DNA of 37,764 nt. It comes from an uncultured Flavobacteriales bacterium (GTDB taxonomy: Bacteria > Bacteroidota > Bacteroidia > Flavobacteriales > Flavobacteriaceae). Within the stretch, counting starts at the first letter, position 1. The number at the start of each line of letters is the position of its first letter. The position numbers and the translations under genes are program-made. The stretch lies in the NCBI GenBank assembly GCA_913058295.1, contig CAJXRD010000031.1, positions 1 to 37,764 on the forward strand, written 5' to 3'. Shown in pieces: positions 22,740-32,156 of the stretch. The notes beneath the pieces were generated by a model that ran no database searches, was not told the origin of the DNA, and saw only the letters and a program-made list of their open reading frames with translations.

Positions 22740-24518
22740 TTGAAACTATACAATTACATTCTTCTAATAATACTTATATTCTTCGGAAGCAATCTTTCCG
22801 CACAAGAAAAAGAAGGCACTCCTCCTGAAAAGAAAACTCAAGTTACCATTAAATCTGGTTATTGGGAAAAGAAGCCCGAATTCCCAGAAGCTGTAATCTA
22901 CACTAGAGACAATACAGGACAGGTTTATATTGTTCATGAAGGAGTTGAAATGTGGTGCGATCAAGCCTATGTCTATACCAAAGACAATTTTGTAAAAGCT
23001 TATGGAGGTGTAAAGATTGCACAGGGTGACAGTATTTCTATGCTTAGTAAATACGGCGAATATAATGGAAACACTCAATTTGCTTTTGCCAGTGGCGATG
23101 TAAATTTTAAAGATCCAAAAACAACTTTAAAAACAGATACACTTTACTTTGACCGAATAAAACAACAGGCGTTTTATCGTAGTGGAGGAACCGTTAAAGA
23201 TACAGCAAGCACACTTACCAGTAGAGTTGGTCGTTATTTTGCTGCTGATAAAAAATACCAGTTTTTATCTAATGTAAAAATCACAAACCCTGAGTACACT
23301 ATAAATTCAGAACAATTAGATTTTTATTCAGAATCTGGAATTGCCTATATGTACGGGGAATCTACGATTGAAAGTGAAACAAGTACCGTTTATTGTGAAA
23401 GAGGTTATTATAATACCCGTTCAGACATTGGGTATTTTGTAAAGAATTCACGAATTGACTATGAAAACAGAGTCTTACACGGAGATAGTATCTATTTTGA
23501 TCGGAATCGAAATTTTGCTTCCGCTACCAATAATATTAAAGTAATCGACACCCTTAATCAAAGCTTTATTAGAGGACATTATGCGGAGGTATATCGAGAT
23601 AAAGATTCCTTATTTATAACAAAGAGAGCTGTTGCTATTACAGTAAGAGAAAATGATTCTATATACATCCATGCAGACACATTACGGATTACAGGTGCGC
23701 CAGATAATAGAATATTACGAGGCTATTATAAAGCTCGAATGTTTAAAAAAGGCATGCCAGGTGAAGAACCTACAAGCGGAAAGAGTGATTCTATATATGT
23801 AAATGAAAAAACAGGTTTAACCAAATTACTAAGAAATCCTGTATTATGGTCTGGTGAAAATCAGATGACTGGTGATACGATTCATTTACTTAGAAACTTA
23901 AAAACCGATCAATTAGATACTTTAAAAGTATTTAATAATGCTTTTATTATACAAAAAGACAGTGCAGGATACAACCAAGTAAAAGGGGAGCGATTAATTG
24001 GCTTATTTACTAATAATGTATTAGATACTGTAAATATTGTTAAAAACACACAGGTCATTTTCTTTTCAAGAAATGAAAAGCAAGAATTAGTTGGGATTAA
24101 CAATACTCTGAGTAGCTCTATTCAATTGTATATTGAAAATGAAGAAATAAGAGGTATTCGATTTAACCAACAAGTAACTGGTAAATTATACCCTCCTTCT
24201 CAGTTTCCAGAAAACGCAAGAATATTACCTGGCTTTAAATGGCGTGGTGAAGAACGTCTTTTAACAGTTTCAGATTTATTTAAAGGTAAGCCTGCTCCTA
24301 TTCTACCAAAAATAAAAGGGATACCCTTACCAAAAGATGAAGGCGAATTCTTTGAAGAGAACCCTGAAAATGAATTTATCATACCTGATGCTTCTAAGCT
24401 TAGTCCTGAGCAATTTCAAAACAAACCAGAAGACACTATTCTTTTAAAAGAAGAAGGTGAAGGTGAACCAGAAAAAGAAAATGAGGAGAAAGAATCTAAA
24501 CTCCTAAAAGAGAACTAA
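22740..24518 (+). CDS. OstA/LptA-like organic solvent tolerance protein
   Basis: This 592-residue protein has a signal peptide (MKLYNYILLIILIFFGSNLSAQ). Repeated short beta-strand motifs follow, such as CDQAYVYTKDNFVKAYGGVKI, LKTDTLYFDRIKQQAFY and LHGDSIYFDRNRNFASATNNIKV. They are the stacked strand repeats of the OstA/LptA beta-jellyroll family, which carries lipopolysaccharide across the periplasm. About 20 strand repeats seem present, much longer than E. coli LptA, and no C-terminal barrel as in LptD is visible. The last roughly 60 residues are rich in Glu, Lys and Pro. The start codon is TTG: no ATG precedes the signal peptide in frame, and an AAAGGA lies 8 nt upstream. The stop overlaps the next ATG (TAATG), so translation is probably coupled. 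Confidence 0.85.
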   Translation: MKLYNYILLIILIFFGSNLSAQEKEGTPPEKKTQVTIKSGYWEKKPEFPEAVIYTRDNTGQVYIVHEGVEMWCDQAYVYTKDNFVKAYGGVKIAQGDSISMLSKYGEYNGNTQFAFASGDVNFKDPKTTLKTDTLYFDRIKQQAFYRSGGTVKDTASTLTSRVGRYFAADKKYQFLSNVKITNPEYTINSEQLDFYSESGIAYMYGESTIESETSTVYCERGYYNTRSDIGYFVKNSRIDYENRVLHGDSIYFDRNRNFASATNNIKVIDTLNQSFIRGHYAEVYRDKDSLFITKRAVAITVRENDSIYIHADTLRITGAPDNRILRGYYKARMFKKGMPGEEPTSGKSDSIYVNEKTGLTKLLRNPVLWSGENQMTGDTIHLLRNLKTDQLDTLKVFNNAFIIQKDSAGYNQVKGERLIGLFTNNVLDTVNIVKNTQVIFFSRNEKQELVGINNTLSSSIQLYIENEEIRGIRFNQQVTGKLYPPSQFPENARILPGFKWRGEERLLTVSDLFKGKPAPILPKIKGIPLPKDEGEFFEENPENEFIIPDASKLSPEQFQNKPEDTILLKEEGEGEPEKENEEKESKLLKEN

Positions 24519-25705
24519 TGCGGGATAATTTTTTTAAATATCAAGCACAAACCACTCCTCACCCACTAGCATTAGAAGTTTCTCATGCGAAAGGGTCTTA
24601 TATTTTTGACACGAATAATAAAAAATACTTAGATTTTATTGCTGGTGTATCCGCTTGTAGCTTGGGACATTGTCACCCAAAAGTGGTTGCTGCAGTTAAA
24701 AAACAATTGGACACCTATTTACATGTAATGGTGTATGGAGAGTTTATTCAAGAACCCGCTGTTGCACTAACTAAACTCCTTTCTGAACATTTACCAGAAA
24801 ATTTAACCACTACCTACCTTACCAATAGTGGCACTGAAGCAATTGAAGGTTCTATAAAATTAGCCAGAAGAGCTACAGGCAGGAAAGAAATATTATATGC
24901 CGATAAGGCTTACCATGGAAATACCATGGGAGCATTGAGTATTATGGGCTTGGAAGATCGCAAAGAAGCTTTTCAACCTTTAATACCAGACTGTAACTCT
25001 ATTACATTTAATTCTGAAAAGGATATAGAAAAAATTACAAGCAAAACAGCTGCTGTGGTTTTAGAAACGATCCAAGGTGGAGCAGGATTTATTATTCCTG
25101 AAAATGATTATCTAAAAAAAGTAAAAGCTCGATGTATTGAAGTTGGCGCATTATTAATTTTAGACGAAATACAACCAGGTTTTGGCCGGACAGGAAAATT
25201 ATTTGGTTTTGAACATTTTGATGTAGAGCCAGATATCGTTGTTTTAGGAAAAGGTATGGGCGGTGGAATGCCAATTGGCGCTTTTACAGCTTCAGAAAAA
25301 CTAATGAAACTCCTTAGTCACGATCCTAAATTAGGGCATATTACTACTTTTGGCGGAAACCCTGTTATAGCCTCTGCAGCATTAGCTACTTTAAAAGAAT
25401 TGACCGAAAGCGATTTGATTAATCAAACCCTTCAGAAAGAAATACTTTTTCGAAAATTATTGAATCATCCACTTATAAAAGAAGTACGAGGCAAAGGATT
25501 AATGTTAGCTATTTTATTCGATTCCCCAGAAATTACTTCCGAAGTAATTCTAACCTGTAAGAAACATGGATTACTACTTTTTTGGCTACTTTTTGAATCA
25601 AAAGCGGCACGCATTACACCTCCATTAACCATTTCAGAAACCGAAATTAAGGAAGGTTGTCAAATATTACTTGCAGCCCTAGACACTATATACAATAAAG
25701 CATAA
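24518..25705 (+). CDS. Class III aminotransferase (acetylornithine aminotransferase-like)
   Basis: This 395-residue PLP enzyme of aminotransferase class III is annotated in relatives as an aspartate aminotransferase family protein. YLTNSGTEAIEGSIKLAR is the phosphate-binding region, AYHGNTMGALS the ring-stacking region and LILDEIQPGFGRTGKLFGFEH supplies the PLP-N1-binding Asp. VVLGKGMGGGMPIGAF carries the Schiff-base Lys245, and TTFGGNPV closes the active site. Substrates in this class include acetylornithine, ornithine, GABA and other omega-amino compounds, and sequence reading cannot choose among them. It overlaps the OstA-like gene by one base, an odd pairing of envelope and amino-acid functions; I do not recognise a shared pathway. 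Confidence 0.88.
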   Translation: MRDNFFKYQAQTTPHPLALEVSHAKGSYIFDTNNKKYLDFIAGVSACSLGHCHPKVVAAVKKQLDTYLHVMVYGEFIQEPAVALTKLLSEHLPENLTTTYLTNSGTEAIEGSIKLARRATGRKEILYADKAYHGNTMGALSIMGLEDRKEAFQPLIPDCNSITFNSEKDIEKITSKTAAVVLETIQGGAGFIIPENDYLKKVKARCIEVGALLILDEIQPGFGRTGKLFGFEHFDVEPDIVVLGKGMGGGMPIGAFTASEKLMKLLSHDPKLGHITTFGGNPVIASAALATLKELTESDLINQTLQKEILFRKLLNHPLIKEVRGKGLMLAILFDSPEITSEVILTCKKHGLLLFWLLFESKAARITPPLTISETEIKEGCQILLAALDTIYNKA

Positions 25706-25845
25706 CAACTTAACTTATTTATCTACAACAATTTACTCTAATTTATTTCCTGTTAATAAGTCCGTTAACAAGAATAATGGCATAGCTATTGAACTTTGAG
25801 CTACATTAGTATCTTTAATTAAGAAGAAACAGTTAAAACCCGCTA

Positions 25846-27246
25846 ATGCAACATAGCCCTAACGAGCATAACAATTTCTCACTTTCCCGTTTCGAATCCA
25901 TGCTAAAAACAAACAGTGTGCTTTTTTTTGACTCTAATGAGTTTGAAGAAATAATACACTATTATTTAGAAAATGGAAAGATAAAACTTGCGAAAAAGGC
26001 AACAAAATTAGGTCTACAACAACACCCCTCTTCTGTCAATCTCAAATTGTTTAGAATAGAAATGTTTGTTTTTGAAAATGAATTAGATACCGCAGACGAT
26101 TTATTAGAAGAATTAATAGTAATAGAAAAATCTAACGAAGAATTATATATTCAGAAAGCAAATATCCTTTCAAGAAGAGATAAGCATAAAGAAGCTATAA
26201 AAATGTTAGAGGTCGCTTTAGAGTTAACTGAAGATGAATCTGACGTATTGTCATTACTAGGAATGGAGTATTTATTTTTAGAAGACTTTGAAAATTCTAA
26301 ATACTACTTTATCAAATGCTTAGAAAATGATGGAGAAGATTTTTCAGCTTTATACAATATCATTTATTGTTTTGAATATTTAGAACAACATGAAGCCGCA
26401 ATTGACTATCTAAACGAATTTTTAAATAAGAATCCATATTGTGAAGTTGCTTGGCATCAAGTTGGCAAGCAATATTTTATATTAAAAGAATATAAAAAAG
26501 CATTAGCTGCTTTTGATTTTGCTATTATTAGTGACGATACATTTATCGGTGCATACTTAGAAAAAGGTAAAGTATTAGAAAAACTTAAACGATATTCGGA
26601 AGCTATAGAAAGTTACACGGTAACCTTAGGCTTAGATGATCCAACTTCGTTTGCTTTATTGAGAATTGGGAAATGTTATGAGAAATTAGGGAACAAAGAA
26701 TTAGCATTACAGTTTTTTAATAAATGTGTTGAAGAAGATGCATTGTTAGATAAGGGCTGGATCGCTATTACAGATTTTTATCTAAGTGCTAAAAATTACC
26801 AAAAAGCTTTATATTATATAGACAAAGCGATTAGTATCGATAGTGAAAATGTATTGTATTGGAAACGATATGCTAAGATTAATTATCGTTTAAATTTCTT
26901 TGAAGAGGCAGAAATAGGATATCGAAAAACTCTAGAACTTGGCAATTACGAACTCAATACTTGGTTAATCCGAAATGATGTTTTAATGCAATTAGGAGAA
27001 TATGAAGCAGCCACAAATAATTTATTTCAAGCTGCAGAATTTTATCCAGAATGTGCAGAAATAGAATATCGTTTGGCTGGTTTATTTTATCACAATAATG
27101 AAGATAGAAAAGGAGAATTTCATTTAAAAAATGCACTTCGTTTAGACCAGGAGTATTTGATTATTATCGAAGAATTATTCCCTAAAATATATGTTTCCAA
27201 AAGAGTACAAGAAATAATTAAAAAGCACAAAAATCCTTCCCTATAA
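25846..27246 (+). CDS. Tetratricopeptide repeat protein
   Basis: This 466-residue protein consists almost entirely of TPR-like helical hairpins, roughly ten to twelve repeats of about 34 residues. Clear units include SDVLSLLGMEYLFLEDFENS, EVAWHQVGKQYFILKEYKKA and TFIGAYLEKGKVLEKLKRYS. There is no signal peptide or membrane segment, so it is probably a cytoplasmic scaffold. It begins with a hydrophilic stretch, then SRFESMLKTNSVLFFDSNEFEEI, a start I associate with a conserved Flavobacteriaceae TPR protein. The partner is unknown. A 140-nt gap separates it from the aminotransferase. It contains only a near-match box (TATCTTTA) about 25 nt before the start. The DUF368 pair follows after 30 nt. 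Confidence 0.88.
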   Translation: MQHSPNEHNNFSLSRFESMLKTNSVLFFDSNEFEEIIHYYLENGKIKLAKKATKLGLQQHPSSVNLKLFRIEMFVFENELDTADDLLEELIVIEKSNEELYIQKANILSRRDKHKEAIKMLEVALELTEDESDVLSLLGMEYLFLEDFENSKYYFIKCLENDGEDFSALYNIIYCFEYLEQHEAAIDYLNEFLNKNPYCEVAWHQVGKQYFILKEYKKALAAFDFAIISDDTFIGAYLEKGKVLEKLKRYSEAIESYTVTLGLDDPTSFALLRIGKCYEKLGNKELALQFFNKCVEEDALLDKGWIAITDFYLSAKNYQKALYYIDKAISIDSENVLYWKRYAKINYRLNFFEEAEIGYRKTLELGNYELNTWLIRNDVLMQLGEYEAATNNLFQAAEFYPECAEIEYRLAGLFYHNNEDRKGEFHLKNALRLDQEYLIIIEELFPKIYVSKRVQEIIKKHKNPSL

Positions 27247-27250
27247 ATTG

Positions 27251-27258
27251 TATTTTTG
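27251..27258 (+). promoter_or_regulatory. Predicted -7 box for the DUF368-DUF368-aroE group
   Basis: TATTTTTG matches TAnnTTTG and lies 18 nt before the ATG at 27277, in the 30-nt gap after the TPR gene. No -33 box is evident. Confidence 0.42.
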
Positions 27259-27276
27259 GGGCTAAGAGAATAATTT

Positions 27277-28293
27277 ATGCCTTCACGTAGTTTTACTCAA
27301 TATCTTATTATAACAGCAAAAGGACTTGCAATGGGTGCTGCTGATGCTGTACCAGGAGTGTCTGGAGGTACTATTGCTTTTATTTCTGGTATTTATGAAG
27401 AGCTAGTAACTACCATAAGCAACATTAACCTTTCCCTTTTTAAAACATTAAAAAATAAAGGAATAGCTGCCTTTTGGGAGCAGCTAAATGGAAATTTTCT
27501 AATTGCTCTAGTATCAGGAATAGCAATAAGTTTTGTCACATTTATAAGGATTGCCAAATACCTAATTGAAAACCATCCTATTTTAATTTGGGCCTTCTTT
27601 TTTGGGCTTATCATCGCGAGTATACTCTATATAGGTAAACAGATAGCAACTTGGAATATTAAAATTATAATTTCAATTATTTTAGGAGCTGCGGTGGCTT
27701 ATTATATAACTACAATTCCTTCATTAGCAAGTAACGATAACCCTTACTTTTTATTTATTGCTGGCGCAATTGCAATTTGCGCTATGATTCTCCCCGGGAT
27801 TTCTGGTTCTTTTATTTTAGTGATATTAGGAGCATATAAAACCTTAAGTGATGCTGTTCATGATGTAGACCTTAAAAGGTTAATGCTTTTTATTTTAGGA
27901 GCATTTGTAGGTTTACTTAGTTTTAGTAGGGTTTTAAAATGGCTTTACAAACATTATGAAAACACGACTTTAGCTGTACTTACAGGATTTATTATAGGTT
28001 CCTTAAATAAAGTTTGGCCCTGGAAAGAAACGATTTCAGTGTTCTCAAAGGAAACTGGCACTGAAGTTTTATTTAATACGGTTTCAGGTACTGGAACACT
28101 TTCGGTATTACAAAAAAGTACTCAAGATTTTGATACCTATAAAACAATTATTGAAAAAAGTATTAGCCCAAATAATTATTCAGTAATAAATAACAATGCA
28201 GAATCGCAATTAATTTATGCGCTTATATTTATGCTACTTGGCTTTTTAAGTATCTTTATCTTAGAGAAGGTTTCAACCTTGAAAAGCACCTAA
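27277..28293 (+). CDS. DUF368 family membrane protein, polyprenyl-phosphate translocase-like (first copy)
   Basis: This 338-residue integral membrane protein is of DUF368, with about eight to ten hydrophobic segments. It carries both inverted-repeat family motifs, GAADAVPGVSGGTIAFISGIYEEL at about 17-40 and the half-way motif MILPGISGSFILVILGAY near 169-187. KVWPWKE follows near 247. DUF368 proteins (PopT) were recently identified as undecaprenyl-phosphate translocases that recycle the lipid carrier for peptidoglycan and surface glycans. That function is inferred here by family. A roughly 50-residue hydrophilic insertion (about 255-305) precedes the last helix. It overlaps the second DUF368 gene by one base (TAATG), so the two are translated together. 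Confidence 0.9.
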   Translation: MPSRSFTQYLIITAKGLAMGAADAVPGVSGGTIAFISGIYEELVTTISNINLSLFKTLKNKGIAAFWEQLNGNFLIALVSGIAISFVTFIRIAKYLIENHPILIWAFFFGLIIASILYIGKQIATWNIKIIISIILGAAVAYYITTIPSLASNDNPYFLFIAGAIAICAMILPGISGSFILVILGAYKTLSDAVHDVDLKRLMLFILGAFVGLLSFSRVLKWLYKHYENTTLAVLTGFIIGSLNKVWPWKETISVFSKETGTEVLFNTVSGTGTLSVLQKSTQDFDTYKTIIEKSISPNNYSVINNNAESQLIYALIFMLLGFLSIFILEKVSTLKST

Positions 28294-29315
28294 TGGCAAA
28301 AGAACGTTCTATATCTGACAAAATTTGGTTAGTTTTAAAAGGACTTGCTATGGGAGCGGCAAATAAAGTTCCTGGTGTATCTGGAGGAATCGTAGCATTT
28401 GTTGTTGGTTTTTATGAAGAGTTTATTTATTCACTCCAAAAAATAAACGGCAAGGCAATTAAACTTCTTTTTAATAGGGGCTTTAAAAGCTTTATTCAAT
28501 ACACCAATTTACGTTTCCTAAGCCTTCTTTTTTTAGGAATGGTGATTAGTTATTTTAGTATTTCAAAGGTTTTAGATTTCTTGTTAGAACACTATGAACT
28601 ATACGTTTGGAGTACATTTTTTGGAATGATTATAGGATCCGTTTATTATATAGCCAAAGATTTTGGAAAATGGAATAGAAAATTTATAGCTTATCTTTTA
28701 TTGGGAATTATAGCAGGCGTAAGTATTAGTTTCTTAGAGCCCGCAAAAGAAAATGACAACCTTTTATTTGTCTTTTTTTGTGGAATCATTGGAGTTTCAG
28801 GAATGACTCTTCCCGGGTTATCAGGTTCTTTTATTCTATTATTATTAGGTAATTATGTGTTGTTATTAGTGGATTCTGTAAATGCCCTATTCGACACCCT
28901 AACAGATTTATTTCAAGGAGATTTTAGTTTTCTAGACAATAGCTCCAGAATGCGCTTATTAAAAGTGTTGGCTATGTTTTCTTTAGGCTCCATAGTAGGA
29001 TTAGTTTCTCTATCCCATATACTTGCCTATTTATTAAAACATTTTAAGAAAATTACAAATGCTGTAATTATTGGTTTTATTGCTGGCTCCCTAGGTGTAG
29101 TATGGCCCTGGAAATTAAAAATTTATGACATTAATACTTATGGAGATATCTTATTAGATGCTAATGGAAGGCAAATCATAAAAGGTTACCAAAGGTATTT
29201 TCCTTCGGAATTTTCGTACGAGATTCTTCTCGCAATATTCTTTATTTTTGTGGGTATATTTATATTATTAGCATTAGACTGGTATTATAAAAACAAAACA
29301 TCAATAAATGGCTAA
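28293..29315 (+). CDS. DUF368 family membrane protein, polyprenyl-phosphate translocase-like (second copy)
   Basis: This 340-residue paralogue of the preceding gene carries the same two landmarks, GAANKVPGVSGGIVAFVVGFYEEF near 19-42 and MTLPGLSGSFILLLLGNY near 170-187. GVVWPWKLK follows near 266. The proteins are similar in topology but clearly diverged across their lengths, so the duplication is old. Conserved motif residues in both copies suggest both are functional. They could form a heterodimer or serve different polyprenyl carriers. The start overlaps the stop of the first copy, and its own 3' end overlaps aroE by 8 nt, giving a tightly coupled three-gene unit. Confidence 0.9.
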   Translation: MAKERSISDKIWLVLKGLAMGAANKVPGVSGGIVAFVVGFYEEFIYSLQKINGKAIKLLFNRGFKSFIQYTNLRFLSLLFLGMVISYFSISKVLDFLLEHYELYVWSTFFGMIIGSVYYIAKDFGKWNRKFIAYLLLGIIAGVSISFLEPAKENDNLLFVFFCGIIGVSGMTLPGLSGSFILLLLGNYVLLLVDSVNALFDTLTDLFQGDFSFLDNSSRMRLLKVLAMFSLGSIVGLVSLSHILAYLLKHFKKITNAVIIGFIAGSLGVVWPWKLKIYDINTYGDILLDANGRQIIKGYQRYFPSEFSYEILLAIFFIFVGIFILLALDWYYKNKTSING

Positions 29316-30039
29316 ATATGGTTTAATAGGAAATAACATAGGATATTCTTTTTCTAAAACGTTTTTTACTATAAAATTTGAACAAGAAAACAGTCTTGAT
29401 TCTTACTGTAATTTTGATATTCCTTGTGTGGACCAACTTTTGGATATTATTAAACAAGAGGAAAATTTAAAAGGCCTTAATGTAACTATTCCCTATAAAG
29501 AAAGTGTTATTCCTTTTTTGGACAAAATTGATAAAGAAGCGGAATTAATTGGCGCTATCAATACCATTAAAATCGACAAAAAAGGTAAATTAATTGGCTA
29601 CAATACAGATCATTACGGATTTGCAAAAGCATTGATAGAGTTCTTTCCAATCAAAGAAAAAAAGGCCATTGTTTTGGGTAATGGAGGTGCTAGTAAAGCA
29701 ATTCTATTTGTATTAAAGATGATGGATTTTGAAATCACTCAAGTATCAAGAACTGAAAGTGAGGATACTATAACCTATTCCGATTTAAACAGGACTTTAA
29801 TTTCTCAAAATTATCTTATCATCAATTGCACCCCTTTAGGCACTTTTCCAGATATTCACAAATATCCAGATATTCCATACGAATATCTTACAAAAGATCA
29901 TTTGGCTTTCGATCTTACTTATAACCCTCGGGAAACACAATTTATGAAAAGAAGTAAATCCCAAGGAGCAAGAGTAAGCAACGGCCTAAAAATGCTTGAA
30001 TACCAAGCAAAAGAATCTTTAGCAATCTGGAAATCATAA
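29308..30039 (+). CDS. aroE: Shikimate dehydrogenase AroE
   Basis: This 243-residue enzyme is slightly short for AroE, as is usual in Flavobacteriia. Substrate-binding NVTIPYKE lies at about 58-65, with the catalytic Lys in YK. GAINTIK lies at about 90-96 and YNTDHYGF at about 106-113. The nucleotide-binding VLGNGGASKAI lies at about 129-139, and NCTPLGTFPD near 172. It reduces 3-dehydroshikimate to shikimate with NADPH for aromatic amino acid synthesis. It overlaps the second DUF368 gene by 8 nt, so expression is coupled to membrane carrier recycling, with no obvious metabolic link. Confidence 0.94.
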   Translation: MAKYGLIGNNIGYSFSKTFFTIKFEQENSLDSYCNFDIPCVDQLLDIIKQEENLKGLNVTIPYKESVIPFLDKIDKEAELIGAINTIKIDKKGKLIGYNTDHYGFAKALIEFFPIKEKKAIVLGNGGASKAILFVLKMMDFEITQVSRTESEDTITYSDLNRTLISQNYLIINCTPLGTFPDIHKYPDIPYEYLTKDHLAFDLTYNPRETQFMKRSKSQGARVSNGLKMLEYQAKESLAIWKS

Positions 30040-30141
30040 ACTTTTCTAAAAGTACTTATCATCCATTGCCAATCAAGCTGTAGTTAGTATATTGAACCTT
30101 TAAACCTGAATACTCAGGACCGAACCTTAACATTGAAAAAA

Positions 30142-32151
30142 ATGTCAGAAAAAGAAATAAAAGAAGAAAAAGAAAAAACTGTTATTCCTACAGCAGAAAT
30201 CGATACAGAAAAGCAAGAATCTCCAAAAACTGAATCAGAAGAAACAGTTTCCTCTACTGAAATAGAAGAAGTTTCAACAAATGTTATCCCTGAGGAGGCA
30301 GAAGTAAAAACTTTAGAAAAAGAAGAAATCACTGAAAGTAAAGAATCAACAATAGTTGAAAAAGCAGTAATTTCTAAGGAAGAATCCACTAAGGAAACTG
30401 AAGATTCACATCCAGAAGAAGAAGAAGAATCTCCAAAGGATTATAGCACATTATCTGAAAAAGAATTAATTTCCGAATTACAAGATCTTATTGACAAGAA
30501 ACCTGTTCAGGAAATAAAGACAAAGGTAGAAGAGATAAAAACTTTCTTTAATATTAAGTTTACTGAAGAACTAGAAAGTACTAAAGAAGCATTTTTAGCA
30601 GAAGGTGGCAATATTATCGATTTCTATTACACTACTCCTATTAAGAAAGAATTTGACTCTACCTATTACAGTTATAAAGATAAACGTAGTAACTATTATA
30701 AAAATTTAACGAAAGACCTCAACGAAAACCTTAGTAATCGATTAGGTTTAATTGAAGAATTAAAAGGTCTTTTCAATGAAAAAGAAAAAACCAGTATCAT
30801 TTTCAAACATTTTAAAAGCATACAGGAAAGATGGTTTGAAGCTGGAGCGATTCCACGAGATAAATACAATACAGTATGGAATAATTACCACCATCACGTT
30901 GAAAATTTTTATGATATTTTACACTTGGACAGAGAGTTCAGAGATCGTGATTTTAAAAATAATTTAGAACAAAAACTAAGACTAATTGGTCGTGCCGAAG
31001 AACTAACAAAAGAAGAAAACAGCAATAAAGCATTTAGAGAATTACAAATGCTTCATAAAATGTGGAAAGAAGAAATAGGCCCTGTTGCTAAAGAGTTTAG
31101 AGATAATGTCTGGGATAAATTTAGTGCTGCCACAAAAGTAATTCATGACAAACGACAAGAACATTTAAAAGACTTAGAAAAGGAATTTGAAGCAAATGTT
31201 ACTATCAAGAAAGATTTAATTGACGAGATTAATAAATTGGTAGAAAGCACAAAAACAAATCATCAAAGTTGGCAAAATACAATTAAGAAAGTTCAAGAAC
31301 ATCGCGATAGTTTTTTTGAATCTGGAAAAGTACCACGCTCAAGTAATAAAGAAATTTGGAGTTTATTTAAAGAAGCAACAAGATCTTTTAATAAAGAGAA
31401 AAATATTTTTTACAAAAATCAGAAGCAGGAACAGTATGATAATCTAGAGAAAAAACTAGGCCTGATTAAAACTGCTGAAGAAAATAAGGATAGTGAGGAT
31501 TTTGAGGTGGTTACCCCTTTAATGAAAAAAATCCAAAACGATTGGAAAAATATTGGACACGTACCTAGAAAAGATAGTGATAAAATATGGAAACAATTTA
31601 AAGCAGTTTGTAACCATTATTTCGAACGTTTACATTCTCAGCAAGATGAAGCAAATAAAGAAGAGTTTGATCACTTAGATGCGAAAAAAGAAATGTTAGA
31701 CTCTCTTACATCTTTAAAGCTAGAAGGTGATACCAAAAAAGACCTTCTCCTTATTAATGAAAAGATCTCTGCTTGGAAAAAGATTGGAAAAGTTCCTTAT
31801 AACAAACGTACTATAGAACAAAAGTTCAATAAAAAATTAGATGATTTATTTGGACAATTAAATCTGGATAAAAAAGAAACGGAGCTCATTAAATTTGAAA
31901 ATAAAATAAATGCACTTAGCTCTTTAGAGGACGATCGAAAGTTGAAAAACGAAGAGTTTTTCTTATCTAAAAAAGTTGGAGAAGTCAATGATGAAATAAG
32001 ACAATTAGAAAACAATCTCTTATTTTTCAAACATGTTTCAGATGATAATCCATTAGTGAAAGATGTTCATAAAAAGATAAACCGACATAAAGATGATCTT
32101 GAGGTATGGAAAGCTAAGCTTATTAAAATTAGACAATTAAGAAAACAATAA
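30142..32151 (+). CDS. DUF349 repeat protein with acidic N-terminal tail
   Basis: From the ATG at 30142 the protein has 669 residues. The first roughly 100 residues are low-complexity, rich in Glu, Lys, Ser and Thr, and probably disordered. From about 105 onward come several DUF349 modules of roughly 70-75 residues, each with the signature of an Arg/Lys-rich helix followed by W-x-x-G and P-R/K. Examples are ERWFEAGAIPRDKYNTVW, DSFFESGKVPRSSNKEIW, NDWKNIGHVPRKDSDKIW and AWKKIGKVPYNKRTIEQ. The role of DUF349 is not settled. The protein is probably cytoplasmic and highly helical. A TTG nine bases upstream could also start it, but ATG is preferred. A 17-bp-stem terminator follows at once. Confidence 0.88.
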   Translation: MSEKEIKEEKEKTVIPTAEIDTEKQESPKTESEETVSSTEIEEVSTNVIPEEAEVKTLEKEEITESKESTIVEKAVISKEESTKETEDSHPEEEEESPKDYSTLSEKELISELQDLIDKKPVQEIKTKVEEIKTFFNIKFTEELESTKEAFLAEGGNIIDFYYTTPIKKEFDSTYYSYKDKRSNYYKNLTKDLNENLSNRLGLIEELKGLFNEKEKTSIIFKHFKSIQERWFEAGAIPRDKYNTVWNNYHHHVENFYDILHLDREFRDRDFKNNLEQKLRLIGRAEELTKEENSNKAFRELQMLHKMWKEEIGPVAKEFRDNVWDKFSAATKVIHDKRQEHLKDLEKEFEANVTIKKDLIDEINKLVESTKTNHQSWQNTIKKVQEHRDSFFESGKVPRSSNKEIWSLFKEATRSFNKEKNIFYKNQKQEQYDNLEKKLGLIKTAEENKDSEDFEVVTPLMKKIQNDWKNIGHVPRKDSDKIWKQFKAVCNHYFERLHSQQDEANKEEFDHLDAKKEMLDSLTSLKLEGDTKKDLLLINEKISAWKKIGKVPYNKRTIEQKFNKKLDDLFGQLNLDKKETELIKFENKINALSSLEDDRKLKNEEFFLSKKVGEVNDEIRQLENNLLFFKHVSDDNPLVKDVHKKINRHKDDLEVWKAKLIKIRQLRKQ

Positions 32152-32156
32152 TAATT

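Noticed and set aside
30105-30118. CCTGA-atac-TCAGG hairpin before the DUF349 gene as a regulatory element
   Set aside because: A 5-bp stem without supporting features is easily expected by chance; nothing else nearby suggests a riboswitch or terminator.
30114-30389. 91-codon minus-strand open frame rich in Ser, Val and Phe
   Set aside because: It is the complement of the GAA/AAA-rich acidic tail of the DUF349 gene; the composition is a by-product of that repeat-like coding.
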